Below, in pieces: positions 1 to 13,200 of a stretch of 47,863 nucleotides of DNA. This DNA is from Pleurobrachia bachei (Eukaryota > Ctenophora > Tentaculata > Cydippida > Pleurobrachiidae): positions 90,063-137,925 of the forward strand of contig AVPN01000024.1 in NCBI GenBank assembly GCA_000695325.1, given 5' to 3'. Numbering within the stretch: position 1 is the stretch's first letter; each line of letters starts with the position of its first letter. The notes beneath the pieces were generated by a model. The model did not search any database, had not been told where the DNA came from, and worked only from the letters and a program-made list of their open reading frames with translations. The position numbers were made by a program, and so were the translations under genes.

Positions 1-287
1 AATTTCCAGGAATCTCAGGTCAAGTCGTTTGAAACGCACTTTAGTGCCGCGGTTCGGCCCCCGCGGTTCAGACTGCCGCCTCGAATTAGCTTGTATTGTC
101 ATGTTCTAAGCCTCCTTTACACGGTGAAACAGGGTCGAGCAAGGAAAGAATTGGCTTAACCGATTTAGAAATTTAGATTAACGGCTGATTACATAATATT
201 GCGGGCTGCGGCCAGAAATTTTAACTATTTTAGACCTTTAGAATCATCTGGCACGATATAATTCTGACCGACCCTCCCCAATTACAG

Positions 288-833
288 AGAGTGTCAAAGA
301 AACAGTGAAGATTTCAGCCCAAGAAACTCTCCCACTCTCTTCCTGGTCAGAGAAAGTTCAGTATTCTGCTTTGAAGGAATCCCTCGGAGTTTCAACTTCA
401 CTTCACCTTCAGCAGAATGTGTTTGTGAGAGAGATTCTGGGTCTGGGACCTCCACCTCTACGAGCCGACCCTATCTCTAAAGGAGATAAAATTGAAATGG
501 TAGGTTTATTGTCATGTCTTTTTTTTATTCCTACCAGTTGCTATTGCCTTCCGGCTTGTGTCCTTTCCGGTTTCCCTATTCATTATTGGTCTACAGCAAA
601 TGCACAGATGTTGCGTGATTTGGTAATTCTATTTAGGTCACTCGGCAGCTAGTAAATTCGATTTAATCCAGGAAAATCCACCTGTCACGCACCAAAAAAG
701 CATTAAATCATCGAAACTTTAACCTCCTGTTTCTAAAAATTGTATTTTGTTTCAGAAAAAGTTGAACGCTGCCTGTAACAAAGCTCGACAGAGGAACATG
801 TTGAAACAGAGAGATAAGAGGATGGTGGTATAA
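288..833 (+). CDS. Last two exons of an unrecognised gene (3' part only)
   Basis: I do not recognise this gene. Exon 288-499 follows a tacag acceptor, opens with two bases of a split codon, and is open through the motif ILGLGPPPLRADPISKGDK to a gtaggt donor in phase 0. A 256-base intron ending tttgtttcag leads to exon 756-833, which continues in frame with a short, very basic end (KARQRNMLKQRDKRMVV) and a TAA at 831-833. Frame continuity across consensus sites and non-repetitive protein sequence support a real gene. The 5' part lies left of the window and bases 1-287 show nothing else. It is probably a soluble protein with a basic C-terminus; no domain or function can be assigned. Confidence 0.6.
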
Positions 834-3800
834 CACCTGCAGTTTATTAGGATGCAAAACAAATTATGTTAAATGAAAAACACCTGATCTCTAGTGAGGG
901 GTCATGATAGAAAGTCTCTCTGGAAATGAGAGACATTGGTTTTATCAAACGGACTTTCATGTTCACAAACCACAACTTAGTGTGTTAGAAAGAGAGAAGT
1001 TTATGTGTTAGATAACATATTTTTGAAATGTTAGTTCCCCCGAAATGTTAGTTCTCCCCCCGAATTCCCGAAATGCTAGTTTCCCCCCGAAATGTTATAT
1101 CCCATGTGGTTTTGTGGGGTGTATTAGAGAAGAGTTTTTTAGATGTTATACTGCTATCCGTGTGTGTTTTGTCCTCTATAGGTTATGAAAGTGCCGAGTA
1201 CCCGTTTCCAATCGGCAAGATCTCCAGTTCCCTCTTTTTACAAGTTTTCAAAATAAGTTATTATTTCTGGATTTAATGTTTTGTAGAAGAGGGCCCGGGA
1301 TATTATATGACACGAAATGAGTTGTGTGTCCGTTGCCGTGTTTGTATTGGTTACGAAATATCCCCTCTAGCGTCGGCAAGGGAGGGGTAACTTCGTTACC
1401 AATGTTTGTATGCATTTTAAAAGAACGGAGAGAAAGATATTGAAACTTTAGGTCTAATTGTATGGTGCTGGTGCACTGTTCGCGGTATTCCTCAGTTTTA
1501 TTTTACCCCGTCCTTGAACTTGATTCAGCGTCTTTTCACTGTATTTCTCGAGAATTCTCCACGTTCAGACTTCAGTGCGTGTTTTCAAAACCGAGTAATG
1601 AATTAAGTGACAAAAAATCAAGAGAAACAAAGAGAAATATAGTGAACATCTTGTCAGGTCAATGCTCTGTTCCCGAACAGGGTCAGGCCATTGCTCTGAC
1701 AATATCTGGGTCGTTTGATGAAAGAGTGTGTGTATTTGTAACGGGTGCTTGTGTATGTGAGTTTTAGTATTTGAACTTTCACCCCCAACCAAAACATGAT
1801 CTGTTTTATTTCTTGGTCAAAAAGGGAAGGAAAAGCATTTTATAAGCTACATGACCGAACCGCGGTGCTACTTTTTATGGCTTCTTCTAACTTCTTCTAA
1901 CTCTCTCTCTCCCTTTCTCCTTCTCTATATCTTTCTCTCCCTCCCTCTCTCTCACTCTCTCCCTCTAGAGAGAGAAAGATAGAGAAGAAGCAATGGCCTC
2001 TCTCTCTCTCCTTCCCATTTGATTATTTCAGTGGGTTTCCTGACCACATGGCCATACAGTAGCACTAGGTATTCAAAATATGCTTTTGCTTTCCCGCTCC
2101 CATTCCCTACAATCCCCCATCCCTACAAGCCTCTCCCCCAATCCCGACCTTTTCCCGGACTCTCAGACCCACCATTTCACGCTTGAATTGCTTTCAATGT
2201 GCTACAGTTGTGTGTCCCATCACTCTCTCTGTCACCACTCACCAATGTCCACCCTCTCCCCACCCACACACACATCACGCATGCCACAGTGAATGCCTCT
2301 CACATACTACACACACACATGTGTTCCTAGATGCGTGTGTGGCTGCTGCTGGTCGAGGCGGCTGAAAAATCAGCACCAGCTAATCGAATTTAACTGGTCG
2401 AACACGGGCACGTGACTTCATCTCGTGCTGTTGATTGGGCTACCTCCTTAACAGTACCTATCATCACATCATTGTGTGTGTGCTTGCTCTCTCTCTCACT
2501 TTCCCTCTCTCTCTCTCTTTTCCTTTTCAATTTCTCTCTCTCTCATAACGAGACAGATATAGAGGGATGTTAGACGGATATATAACGCAGGGCTAATAAA
2601 CATCAACACAAAGTTAAAGCACCAAGTTCCGAAGTAGGGTCAGAACTGAGAAGAAATAGAGAAAGAGAGGGACAGAGAGGTAAAGAGGGTGAGCAAGAGG
2701 GAGGGAGAGAGGGGAGCCGGGAGGGAGAGGGTGAGCAAGAGAGATAGTCATAGAAAGGGAGAGATGGAGAGAGAGAACTGTACGTATAATAAAATGACGA
2801 GAGAGAGAGAAGATACAGTGGTGCTAAAATAAAGTGGTGATAGAGTCAACAGCTTCTAAACAGAGGGAATGAAGAGACACGGTGCAGAAGGGGGAAGTTC
2901 AGTATCTGCTAATCCTTCTGTTTATTCTTCTGTTTTTAAGTAGAGTTTTAGACATCCCAGTGGAACAGCGGTTCTCTTATAGACAGGTAAGTTATTATTT
3001 CTGGATTTAATGTTTTGTAGAAGAGGGCCCGGGATATGAATGACACACGAAATGAGTTGTGTGTCAGGTGCCGTGTTTCAGAAACCAACCGAATCAGGAA
3101 ATACTAGTCCCTGATTGGCTGATAACCAGTAACGTGACCCAAATAACGAGTTCCGATTGGTTGTTTACTTTTTTCGGTCGTGTTTGTATGCATTTTAAAA
3201 AGAACGGAGAGAGAGATTGAAACTTTAGGTCTAATTGTATGGTGCTGGAGCACTATTCGCGGTTTCCTCTGTTTTATTTTACCCCGTCCTTAACTTGATT
3301 CAGCGTCTTTTTCACTGTATTTCTCCACATACAGCGTGTGTGTTGTTGATTTTCAAAAACCGAGTAATGAATGGCACGTGACTGAAGAAATCAAGAGAAA
3401 TCGGGAGAAATATAGTGAATATCCTGTCAGGCCAATGCTCTGGGTGATCTGTTCTCTAACAGAGTCAGGCCATTGCTCTGACAGTAAATATTATATCCAT
3501 GATTATATCTGGATCGTTTGATGAAAGAGTGTGTGTATTTGTAACGGGTGCTTGTGTATGTGAGTTTTAGTATTTGAACTTTCACCCCCAACCAAAATAT
3601 GATCTGTTTTATTCAAAACAGGTCAAAAAGGGAAGGAAAAGCATTTTATAAGCTACATGACCAAACCGCGGTGCGACTTTTTATGGCTTCTCCTAACTAC
3701 TACTCCTAACTACTCTATACCTCTCCTTCTCAGAGAAGGCTTCTCTCTCTCCATCTCTCTCTTTCTCTCTTTCCCATTAGATTATTTCAGTGGGTTTCCT

Positions 3801-6800
3801 GCCCGTCCTGGCCACACGGCCATGTAGCACTAGCTATTCAATTTATGCTTTTGCTTTCCCGCTCCCATTCCCCACTATCCTTCCGGAATCCTTCCCCTAC
3901 AATCCTCTCCCCCAATCTGCACCCGACCTTTTCCCGGACTCTCAGAACCACCATTTCACACTTGAATTGCTATCATTGTGCTTCAGTTCACAGTTGTGTG
4001 TCCCACCACTCTCTCTGTCACCACTCACCAATGTCCACCCTCTCCCCACCCGCACACATCACGCATGCCACAGTGAATGCCTCTCACATACTACACACAC
4101 ACATGTGTTCCTAGATGCGTGTGTGGCTGCTGCTGGTCGAGGCGGCTGAAAAATCAGCACCAGCTAATCGAATTTAACTGGTCGAACACGGGCACGTGAC
4201 TTCATCTCGTGCTGTTGATTGGGCTACCTCCTTAACAGTACCTATCATCACATCATTGTGTGTGTGCTTGCTCTCTCTCTCACTTTCCCTCTCTCTCTCT
4301 CTACTCTCTCTCTCTCTTTTCCTTTTCAATTTCTCTCTCTCTCATAACGAGACAGATATAGAGGGATGTTAGACGGATATATAACGCAGGGCTAATAAAC
4401 ATCAACACAAAGTTAAAGCACCAAGTTCCGAAGTAGGGTCAGAACTGAGAAGAAATAGAGAAAGAGAGGGACAGAGAGGTAAAGAGGGTGAGCAAGAGGG
4501 AGGGAGAGAGGGGAGCCGGGAGGGAGAGGGTGAGCAAGAGAGATAGTCATAGAAAGGGAGAGATGGAGAGAGAGAACTGTACGTATAATAAAATGACGAG
4601 AGAGAGAGAAGATACAGTGGTGCTAAAATAAAGTGGTGATAGAGTCAACAGCTTCTAAACAGAGGGAATGAAGAGACACGGTGCAGAAGGGGGAAGTTCA
4701 GTATCTGCTAATCCTTCTGTTTATTCTTCTGTTTTTAAGTAGAGTTTTAGACATCCCAGTGGAACAGCGGTTCTCTTATAGACAGGGAAGCTAAGTGAGA
4801 AAAAGAAAGATACAACTTATAAGGAAAGAGGTGGAAGAGAGAGAGATCCGAGTCTGACTTGTAACCCCTTACCCAACAAAGTCTGACAAAAGCGTCCACT
4901 GGTTCTTCTACCTCGCCTGTATTATATAGTGGACTTAATTTTCTTGTCAGGTGTGCTCTGGATACTTGAAGATATTCTATTCGTCATTGAGTCTGAGATT
5001 TGAGGGCCTGCTTTTTTCTGCACTCGGGATTACTATTATATTAGGGGACATTACTGAGTAATTTAAGAATTTCGTGGTAGTTTTATAGAATACAAAATAT
5101 GTTCTTTCTGCTACTGGTAAGTTGGCCTTATCCTCCTCCTACCTACATTGCCCTCCGGCTCCACTACCCTCCTCCAGGAGCAGTCCACCTCCAATCTCTT
5201 TTGCTACCACAAAAGACGGGACGGTAAAAAGGTTTCGTGATATAAATATATTCAAAAGGTGCTGTGTAAGAGAGAACAGACGCTGATCCAGCACTTTACA
5301 TACAGAGTGAGAAGGGGCAAAAGATCTAGAGGAATGCTAAGAAGAGCTCTCTAACACTATTAGTCTTTTTTATTTTCCACTGACCAATTCCACTCAACAA
5401 AATTCCACTGGAATCTAAGCACTTGATCGCTGTTATGCGCTAACTCTCCCGTCCGAAACACAGTCTAGAAAGGCAACTTGATCGCTGAACCTTTGAATCT
5501 ATGAACAACCCACATAAAGTGATATAGGCCCTAGTGAAATGTATATATTTAACCTAGCCTCTCTCTTTCCCCATTTAATTTTAGCCACCCAATTTTAAGC
5601 CTTTCAATTGTATACATTTTTCTCTACTCCACTTCTCTCTTGTATTTTACCGTATGAGTTCACAACTTTTACCACAGTTAATGTGACCCCATGTTGTCAA
5701 GTATTAGGTCAACAACTCTAACCTCTAGCCACACGGCAGTAAGAGAGGAAGATTAAGGTTGAGAAAGGGAGGGATACTATCGCCACATTGCGGTGTGTGG
5801 ATATATAAATTATTGACCCCACCACTTCTCCCTCTCTCTACTCTCTCTCTCTCTTTCTCCCCGTCAATTACCACTATCGCCAGTATGTGCGGCACTTTCT
5901 CTCCTTCAGCCGTATATTTTTCAGTGCACCTAAACTTCGTTTTGTTTTCCACTGGGCCACACCACGTTTTCTGGAAAGCCCAGGGAAACATATGAGAGCA
6001 GGCTAGGGTTCATGTGGTTGCTCGAGAGCATTGGGTAAAATGTGGGCTTTGTGGGAGTCGTGGGAGAGAGAGCCGGTTGCCTTCCTGAGTGCCTGTGTCT
6101 CTCTCTCCTCCTGTGTGTGTGCGTGTTTTTCGTGTTCTCTCTTCCTGCTAGAAAGGCTATAGGCAAGCAAACACGTTTGACCAATGGTAGCGCGTCTCAG
6201 CCGGAAACGCCACAAAATTACGTTAGCAATAGCAGTACCGTATTTTAATAGAATAATACAGGACAAGAAATGTTTTTTGGAGAGAGAAATAGGGAGAGTG
6301 TTCGATAGGACCCAGTTGTGCCTTCCTGGGCTGTCTTTAGTTAGGCGACTGCTCAGTTCTCAAAATGCATTTACCCTCCTCATCAGCAGTCTTTACCTAA
6401 CACTATAAATTCCCCAGTCATCGGACAGTAACCGATGACTGTATCACATTGTAATTGACTGGTTGCCGCCGCGTTGCAGGTTCTATCCTCCTTCTCCCCC
6501 TGCTAATCGCATTTCACTATGTGTCAACTGTTTGCACACAAAATATCTGATTTGTTTCCAGGTAGTTTATTGATTGTGGCGGCCGGTATTTTGTCTCATT
6601 GGCCGTTTCCAGGTTTTATTAGTTAACGACCAACGTTTAATTCGAACGGTTTTTGCTGTCTTTCTTTAAACGTACAAATCGCCTTCTCGACTTTGATCGC
6701 CTGATACCCAACTTTTCTGAGTAACTATTGTAAACAGCCCGAGGGCCTGATATTTATATCTTTTCAAAACCATGCTTAGTTCTGAATAACCCCGAGATTT

Positions 6801-7147
6801 TTGATCACTTTGTTGTTCTACAGAACCCTCATAGAGCAGTGTGAGCTACACAATGCCGCATCTTATCCTGATAAATAGAGAGATACTTAGAGTTTGGAGA
6901 TAGATAGTAGGCTAAATTGGGAACTCGATGTCGGTAAAATCAATAATATTATGTAATACAAATACTTGACTAGAATTTAATCATAACCGTAAACTTATAA
7001 AATTCCTCCAAGTAACTTTTCGAAATACTAATATCTTAGCTGTCAGGCCAATGCTCTGACAGTCTCTTAGTGACTCTCACTGTTTCCTAACCGTACTCCC
7101 TTCCCTGCTAGCTCCTCCGCTCTTTCCCCACCACACACACACACAAG
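834..7147. other. Intergenic region, no gene supported
   Basis: No open frame here has coding character; the longer ones lie in CT-rich or low-complexity DNA. The stretch holds a tandem doublet (1255-4786), CT- and GA-rich patches (1890-2010, 2485-2545, 2640-2810, with copies near 4270-4335 and 4440-4610), and a short inverted motif at 7040-7062 with TGTCAG/CTGACA ends whose relatives occur near 1652-1692 and 3426-3482. The tropomyosin upstream region ends here; a pyrimidine tract followed by a CA run immediately precedes the first ATG at 7148. No TATA box is evident at that start. Confidence 0.6.
1255..4786 (+). repeat. Tandem doublet 1 (intergenic, units about 1.73 and 1.80 kb)
   Basis: Copy 1 is 1255-2987 and copy 2 is 2988-4786. 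Both begin with the same ttatttctggatttaatg stretch and end with the same gttctcttatagacagg. The right parts are almost identical. The left parts differ by substitutions and by unlike segments near 1350-1400 and 3075-3175. No coding exon lies inside. Confidence 0.9.
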
Positions 7148-7276
7148 ATGACTGAGAACGGAGTTAACCTGATCAAGAAGAAGGTTGCCGCCCTTAAAAC
7201 CGAGCTTGATGAGTGTCAGGTCCGAGCCAGTGAGGCCGAGGAGCAGCTCGTAGAGAAGGAGAGCATCATCGAAAAG
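7148..7276 (+). CDS. Tpm: Tropomyosin exon 1a (first alternative start)
   Basis: An ATG following a CA-rich leader opens 43 codons starting MTENGVNLIKKKV and ends in phase 0 at a gtgaga donor. The IKKKV segment aligns with the conserved tropomyosin N-terminus (DAIKKK). It joins exon 2 in frame. It differs clearly from exon 1b, so it offers a second N-terminus and presumably its own promoter. The intron that follows (7277 to about 8233) contains nothing I recognise. Confidence 0.85.
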
Positions 7277-10200
7277 GTGAGACTGAGGTGTTTGTAGGAA
7301 GAGGTGAGAGGGGTGTTTTCGTTTTTCTATGAAGAAGTGAGACAGGTTTATTCGTTTTTGGAGTTTATAGCATGTTGTTTCATTCAGTTCCGAACTCGGA
7401 AGGCCACCTGTCTGCTAAGTGGTAGCACTTCATTTATTCTATGTCTGAGAATGAGAGTAGACTGTCGAGTCAGATATATTCAGCTCAGTACGAATAGCAG
7501 AGCACATTGTAGACACGTGATATAGTTGAGACTTGAGCAGGAGGTTTCCAGCCGCTTCTGTTTGACAGTTTCTTTGTAGAAAAGCTGTCAACAGGGCAGC
7601 TGCTTTCTGCAAACACTGCAGTTTGAATTAAATACAAAAGCAGTGTTTGAAAAAAGGAAGTACCGGTTAAGCCTTAGTCTAGTTTCCTAATCCAATATGG
7701 CCGCTTGTTGACAGTTTAAATAAATCACCACAACACCATATTCTACCATGACCCCCAGCCTTTTCATATCACGGGGAGTCCTGATTTACCCACTCACGAT
7801 TAGTTCATACGACGGAAAGTACTGTGCTTAGATTAATTAGACTGTCCTTTGCTGAGTTTAGCCCATCCGAATCATGAAAGATCAGTAGGTATTTATCGAA
7901 TCTGGTGACTGTGAAGAAGCTCATTACTCTACTTTAGCTTCCCTGGCTCCGAACACACCCGCTCGGCCTAAGCTGACCATCTGAGTCATGGTTCACCAAT
8001 TTGAGTCTCAGAAACAAGGGAATTGGCATTGATTGTCAAGTAAAAATATTGGCCTTTGGCACTCAACTCGCTGGCCGATGGTCTTGGAACAGATAAGCTT
8101 TTGAGAGTGGCCTGTGGCGTGGCCCTGGCTTCAGGGCCTCATTGAGTGATTTTCGGCTTGCCGGTTCATGTCATTGTCATGACTGGGGACTGCAGTGTCT
8201 GAGTAGGGCCAGTGGTGCCGGACGGTGAGCGTCTATTGTACGTAGGTCTAGTGGTACACGTGCCACGTGATATGTTCCCGGTTCCGTTTAATCGGAGGAA
8301 TTTGGACAAGGAAGGAAGCCCCGCCCGGAAGAGATGTCAACACCATACCAGGGAAACTCAGCCGGAAATTCCCTTTATAAAGTGCGATGCAGTTACAGGA
8401 ACGCGCGTTACTTTCAATACAGCGCTGCGCTGAACCGAGAGTAACGCGCGCGCACTATCTTGCCTCTAGGTTTACTCCGCAAACAACCCCACATACCGGG
8501 GAAATTAAAAGTAATTGAGTAAACCGGATCCCAGAGCAGAAATTCGAACAGGCCTGTCATAACCCAACTAGTCGCTTGCAGTAAGTGTTGCCTCTCTCTC
8601 CTGTGTCTCCGTTTGTTCCATCTCTTCAGTCTCACCATGTCTAAAGACTCAGCTACCGGCGTATTGAACATCAAGAAGAAGGTAGCCACTTTGAAGCAGG
8701 AACTTGATGAGGCCAACGACCGAGCAAACGAGGCTGAGGCCAAACTGAGGGAAAAGGATGTTCTTGTGGACAAGGTACTTTATAGTTTTCTAGCTTTTGT
8801 CGATCTTGTTTTTGTTCGGTAGATCAGAGAGGCATGTAATTCAGAGAGGTTCCTGTTTCCTTATTTCAGGGTGCTTTAGTGTTGGCCATTATATCGGGTA
8901 GATAATTATGTGTTGTTGCTACAAAACACTACAGCTCTCCCTCCTCATGGCATTGAATGCCCCATTGTTTCTCACCTAGGGGGTTGTCTACTGCTACATA
9001 TCCATGTACACTCACCCATGATTTGCTAACACAAATGGGACACCCTCTTCCCCTTGTTTTCCAATATCACTCTCTCGTGTGCTCACAATTCACATTCACA
9101 GATATTGTCAAAAAGTTAACGGGTAGAATTCATGGATAATAAGTAGGTAGAAGGAGGGGTATTAGCTCAATGTTGGAATGGAATGTTAGATCTGGATTTA
9201 GGAAGTTGATTGGAACACAAGATCATATTCCCACCCAGTTCCCGAGAAGTGTTTATTCAAAATGAATATATCGTGAATTGGGGTGAGATTAGGAATGTGT
9301 TTCAGCGAACTGATCTATCACGGTGCTCCTCAATCACTCTGCCCCCCACCCCCCACCAATCCCGGTGTTTGGTTGTTGTTTTTAGTTTTTAGGGGCCCTC
9401 CTCGGGAGAGCTGGAGAGAGAGAGACTAAGATTCGGTAGGAGAGAGAGAGTGGCAATTTACATGTTTACTTTGACCATTCGCCATCCTATTTGTTGTCAG
9501 CTATCGGTGGATGATTCTTTAATTTATGTAGAGAGAGGCAAGAGGCTGGAGGAAGATTCTAGAAAAAATTAGACATTAGTAAAAGAGAACCAGAGTTATT
9601 GTACGTAGGTCTAGTGGTACACGTGCCACGTGATATGTTCCCGGTTCCGTTTAATCGGAGGAATTTGGACAAGGAAGGAAGCCCCGCCCGGAAGAGATGT
9701 CAACACCATACCAGGGAAACTCAGCCGGAAATTCCCTTTATAAAGTGCGATGCAGTTACAGGAACGCGCGTTACTTTCAATACAGCGCTGCGCTGAACCG
9801 AGAGTAACGCGCGCGCACTATCTTGCCTCTAGGTTTACTCCGCAAACAACCCCACATACCGGGGAAATTAAAAGTAATTGAGTAAACCGGATCCCAGAGC
9901 AGAAATTCGAACAGGCCTGTCATAACCCAACTAGTCGCTTGCAGTAAGTGTTGCCTCTCTCTCCTGTGTCTCCGTTTGTTCCATCTCTTCAGTCTCACCA
10001 TGTCTAAAGACTCAGCTACCGGCGTATTGAACATCAAGAAGAAGGTAGCCACTTTGAAGCAGGAACTTGATGAGGCCAACGACCGAGCAAACGAGGCTGA
10101 GGCCAAACTGAGGGAAAAGGATGTTCTTGTGGACAAGGTACTTTATAGTTTTCTAGCTTTTGTCGATCTTGTTTTTGTTCGGTAGATCAGAGAGGCATGT

Positions 10201-13200
10201 AATTCAGAGAGGTTCCTGTTTCCTTATTTCAGGGTGCTTTAGTGTTGGCCATTATATCGGGTAGATAATTATGTGTTGTTGCTACAAAACACTACAGCTC
10301 TCCCTCCTCATGGCATTGAATGCCCCATTGTTTCTCACCTAGGGGGTTGTCTACTGCTACATATCCATGTACACTCACCCATGATTTGCTAACACAAATG
10401 GGACACCCTCTTCCCCTTGTTTTCCAATATCACTCTCTCGTGTGCTCACAATTCACATTCACAGATATTGTCAAAAAGTTAACGGGTAGAATTCATGGAT
10501 AATAAGTAGGTAGAAGGAGGGGTATTAGCTCAATGTTGGAATGGAATGTTAGATCTGGATTTAGGAAGTTGATTGGAACACAAGATCATATTCCCACCCA
10601 GTTCCCGAGAAGTGTTTATTCAAAATGAATATATCGTGGATCAGGATGAGATTAGAAATGTGTTTCCTTGAGCTGATCCATCACAGTGTTCCTCAATCAC
10701 TCTGCCCCCAATCGCGGTGTTTGGTTGTTGTTTTTAGTTTTTAGGGGCCCTCCTCGGGAGAGCTGGAGAGAGAGAGACTAAGATTCGGTAGGAGAGAGAG
10801 AGTGGCAATTTACATGTTTACTTTGACCATTCGCCATCCTATTTGTTGTCAGCTATCGGTGGATGATTCTTTAATTTATGTAGAGAGAGGAGAGGCTGGA
10901 GGAAGATTCTAGAAAAAAGTAGACATTAGTAAAAGAGAACCAGAGTTAGTAAAAGAGAACCAGAGTTAAAGAGAGAGATAGAGAGAGGGAGAGAGTCAGC
11001 GAGAATCATTAGCCGGGTAGAGATCCATTTGCCTTAATGACCACCCATGTACATCTACGAAACCAGAGAAACCATCTCCAAGAGCGAGAGAGGAAGAGAG
11101 AAACAGAAAAATAAAGGGAGAGAGATGGTTATAATTTGAGAGATAGATGAAACACAGATATAAGATCAGAGATAGAGATATATTAAGACGATAGAAATAG
11201 ACGTAATGTCTCTATAAATTGTGGTTGTTAAATCCAGCTGTATAACAGTAAAAGCATTGTTGGCGCAGTAGTGCTATGTGGGTGTGAGTATGTAAATTAA
11301 GGAAGGGGTGCCAAATGTAAAGAACAATGTCCCTACCATTGTTTTTTATCCCCCTCTCACCCTCCCCTCCACCTACAATCTCTCACCCTCCCTCCCCCTA
11401 CAATCTCTCACCCTCCCTCCCCCTACAATCTCTCACCCCCTCCTTCCTCTCAGTTGGAGAACGACTTGAAGGCGGCACATCAGAAACTGTCCTTGACGGA
11501 AGAGGAACTGGACAAGGCAGAGACATCGGTGACGGAGCTGACCGCCCGAGCAGAGTCCGCCGAGGCAACCGCGGAGGACTCTTCTAGGTAAGATTGCGAG
11601 ATACTTGGTTGTTGAGGGGTCGATGAAGAGAGATATACTTGTTATTGGTTTAGAGGGGAACTAGAGATATATGGGGGAAATGAGAGATATACACACATTT
11701 CACATACATACTTTTGGTAAAGAGAAGAGGGACAGAGACATGGTTGATTGTTCACATAATGTATTCATGTTCGTTACACACAGATCATTTCAAGGTGTCT
11801 CCGCTGAGTCTACCCTCTTCCACACCCACTATTCATTCTACCATCCTTCATTACTCATTAGCAGTATAATGCTGATACAGGTATCATCACGTTCATGAGT
11901 CATACAACATTATTGAGTCATATTATCAACATTATTGAGTCATTATCACTGCCCTATAATATTTTATGGGACGAATATTTTTACCCGGCATACCATCCAG
12001 ACACCCAGTCAAAACACTTCCTCATGTTCTGTATACCCCGCCCTCAACACACCCCTCTCCCTCCCTTCCTGTCAGGCAAATGAAGGTGTTTAGAGGACTC
12101 TCTCTACAAGGAACAGGAGAAGGCCGAGGCCTTCGAGAGCGAGCTCACCGCCCTCAAACTTCTCGTGTCCGAAGAACTCCTCTTTATGCGACTACATTCA
12201 AAGTGGGGCTTTTTTATATTCCCCTCTCTCTTTTTCATTCTTCTGACTATTCTTATAGTCAAGATTTCCATTCTATTTTGAGGTACTAAATATCTCTCCC
12301 CCTCTGTATTTCATTGTGTGATCTTAGAGATCTCATGGCTACCACCTGCCCCTTTTTTAGCCACGACCAATTTACATATCAAAGACAGAAACAAAAGAAA
12401 GATTTCTCATCTAAAAATTCACTACAATTACACTGCCATACACACTGTGGCTTTTTGCTGTCTCTCTAACTGGATGAAAATTAGTGAAAAATTCGGAACA
12501 ATATTTTTGGTCCCGGATATTTTTCGGTCGACTGTTCGTTAGTCTGCCCCTCCCATTAAATTGGGGGCCATTACACGTCAATGAACACGTCAATGAACAC
12601 GTAAATGAACACAGGACAGTGGGGCAGAACTTTGTTTTAGACACAGAAGGGGAATTGAGAAGGGAGAAAATGACTGTCAATGTGTGGGAGAGAAATAGAG
12701 AGAGATAGGGAAAGGCCAGATGGCGTTGGTAAAACTGAGAGAGAGAAAAATTGAGAGAGAAATTGAGAAAAAAGAGAGAAAAGAGAGAATGCCACTATGT
12801 GTGCTATTTTAGAGTTGCCTAAAGTTTATTAAATTTGCAACACATCCGTTATACCTGACATGTGTCATGTAAGCTTGCTACTGCGTTTCCATTGGTTTAA
12901 ATTAAGGGAAAAACCGAGTCTAATTTTTATTAATAACTTCAGAGACATGGCATACAGAGGTGAAGAGGTGTGTCAGTTATGTATGAAGGGGTGTTTACTG
13001 AAACACAAGGAAAGTTTCTATTCCAAAAATGTATGCCTCCCAACTCACCTCTTATCTTTACCATCGGTGTATCAGGCATGTGCTTGGACTCTATGTCCCT
13101 GCGCTGTTTAATTACACCAAGACCGATAGCCAGACCAAACTTATGTCTAAAGCTTCTGAACCTCCAGTCGACATTTTTTCAGCACCAAAACAAACAAATA

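Larger units (their letters stand above)
8234..10947 (+). repeat. Tandem doublet 2 (exon 1b unit, 1363 bp)
   Basis: Copy A is 8234-9596 and copy B is 9597 to about 10947. The first kilobase of each looks identical. Differences are confined to near 9270-9360 versus 10635-10720. The junction is marked by aaaagagaaccagagtta, present at the end of both copies and once more in tandem at the end of copy B. GA-rich intron DNA follows to about 11160. Confidence 0.93.

Noticed and set aside
2080-4149. Pro/Ser/His-rich frames repeated in doublet 1
   Set aside because: They repeat only because the DNA is duplicated. The frames are not kept between copies and the composition reflects CT/CA-rich DNA.
5725-6408. 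Overlapping open frames on both strands
   Set aside because: All are short, mutually overlapping and of low-complexity or Cys/Ser-rich composition, with no recognisable motif or splice context.
11361-11453. CRISPR-like regular repeats
   Set aside because: Units are contiguous pyrimidine minisatellite copies without spacers, in an animal genome.
12484-12708. Frame with repeated VNEH units
   Set aside because: It comes from a 12-bp minisatellite inside tropomyosin intron 3; no coiled coil or splice sites.
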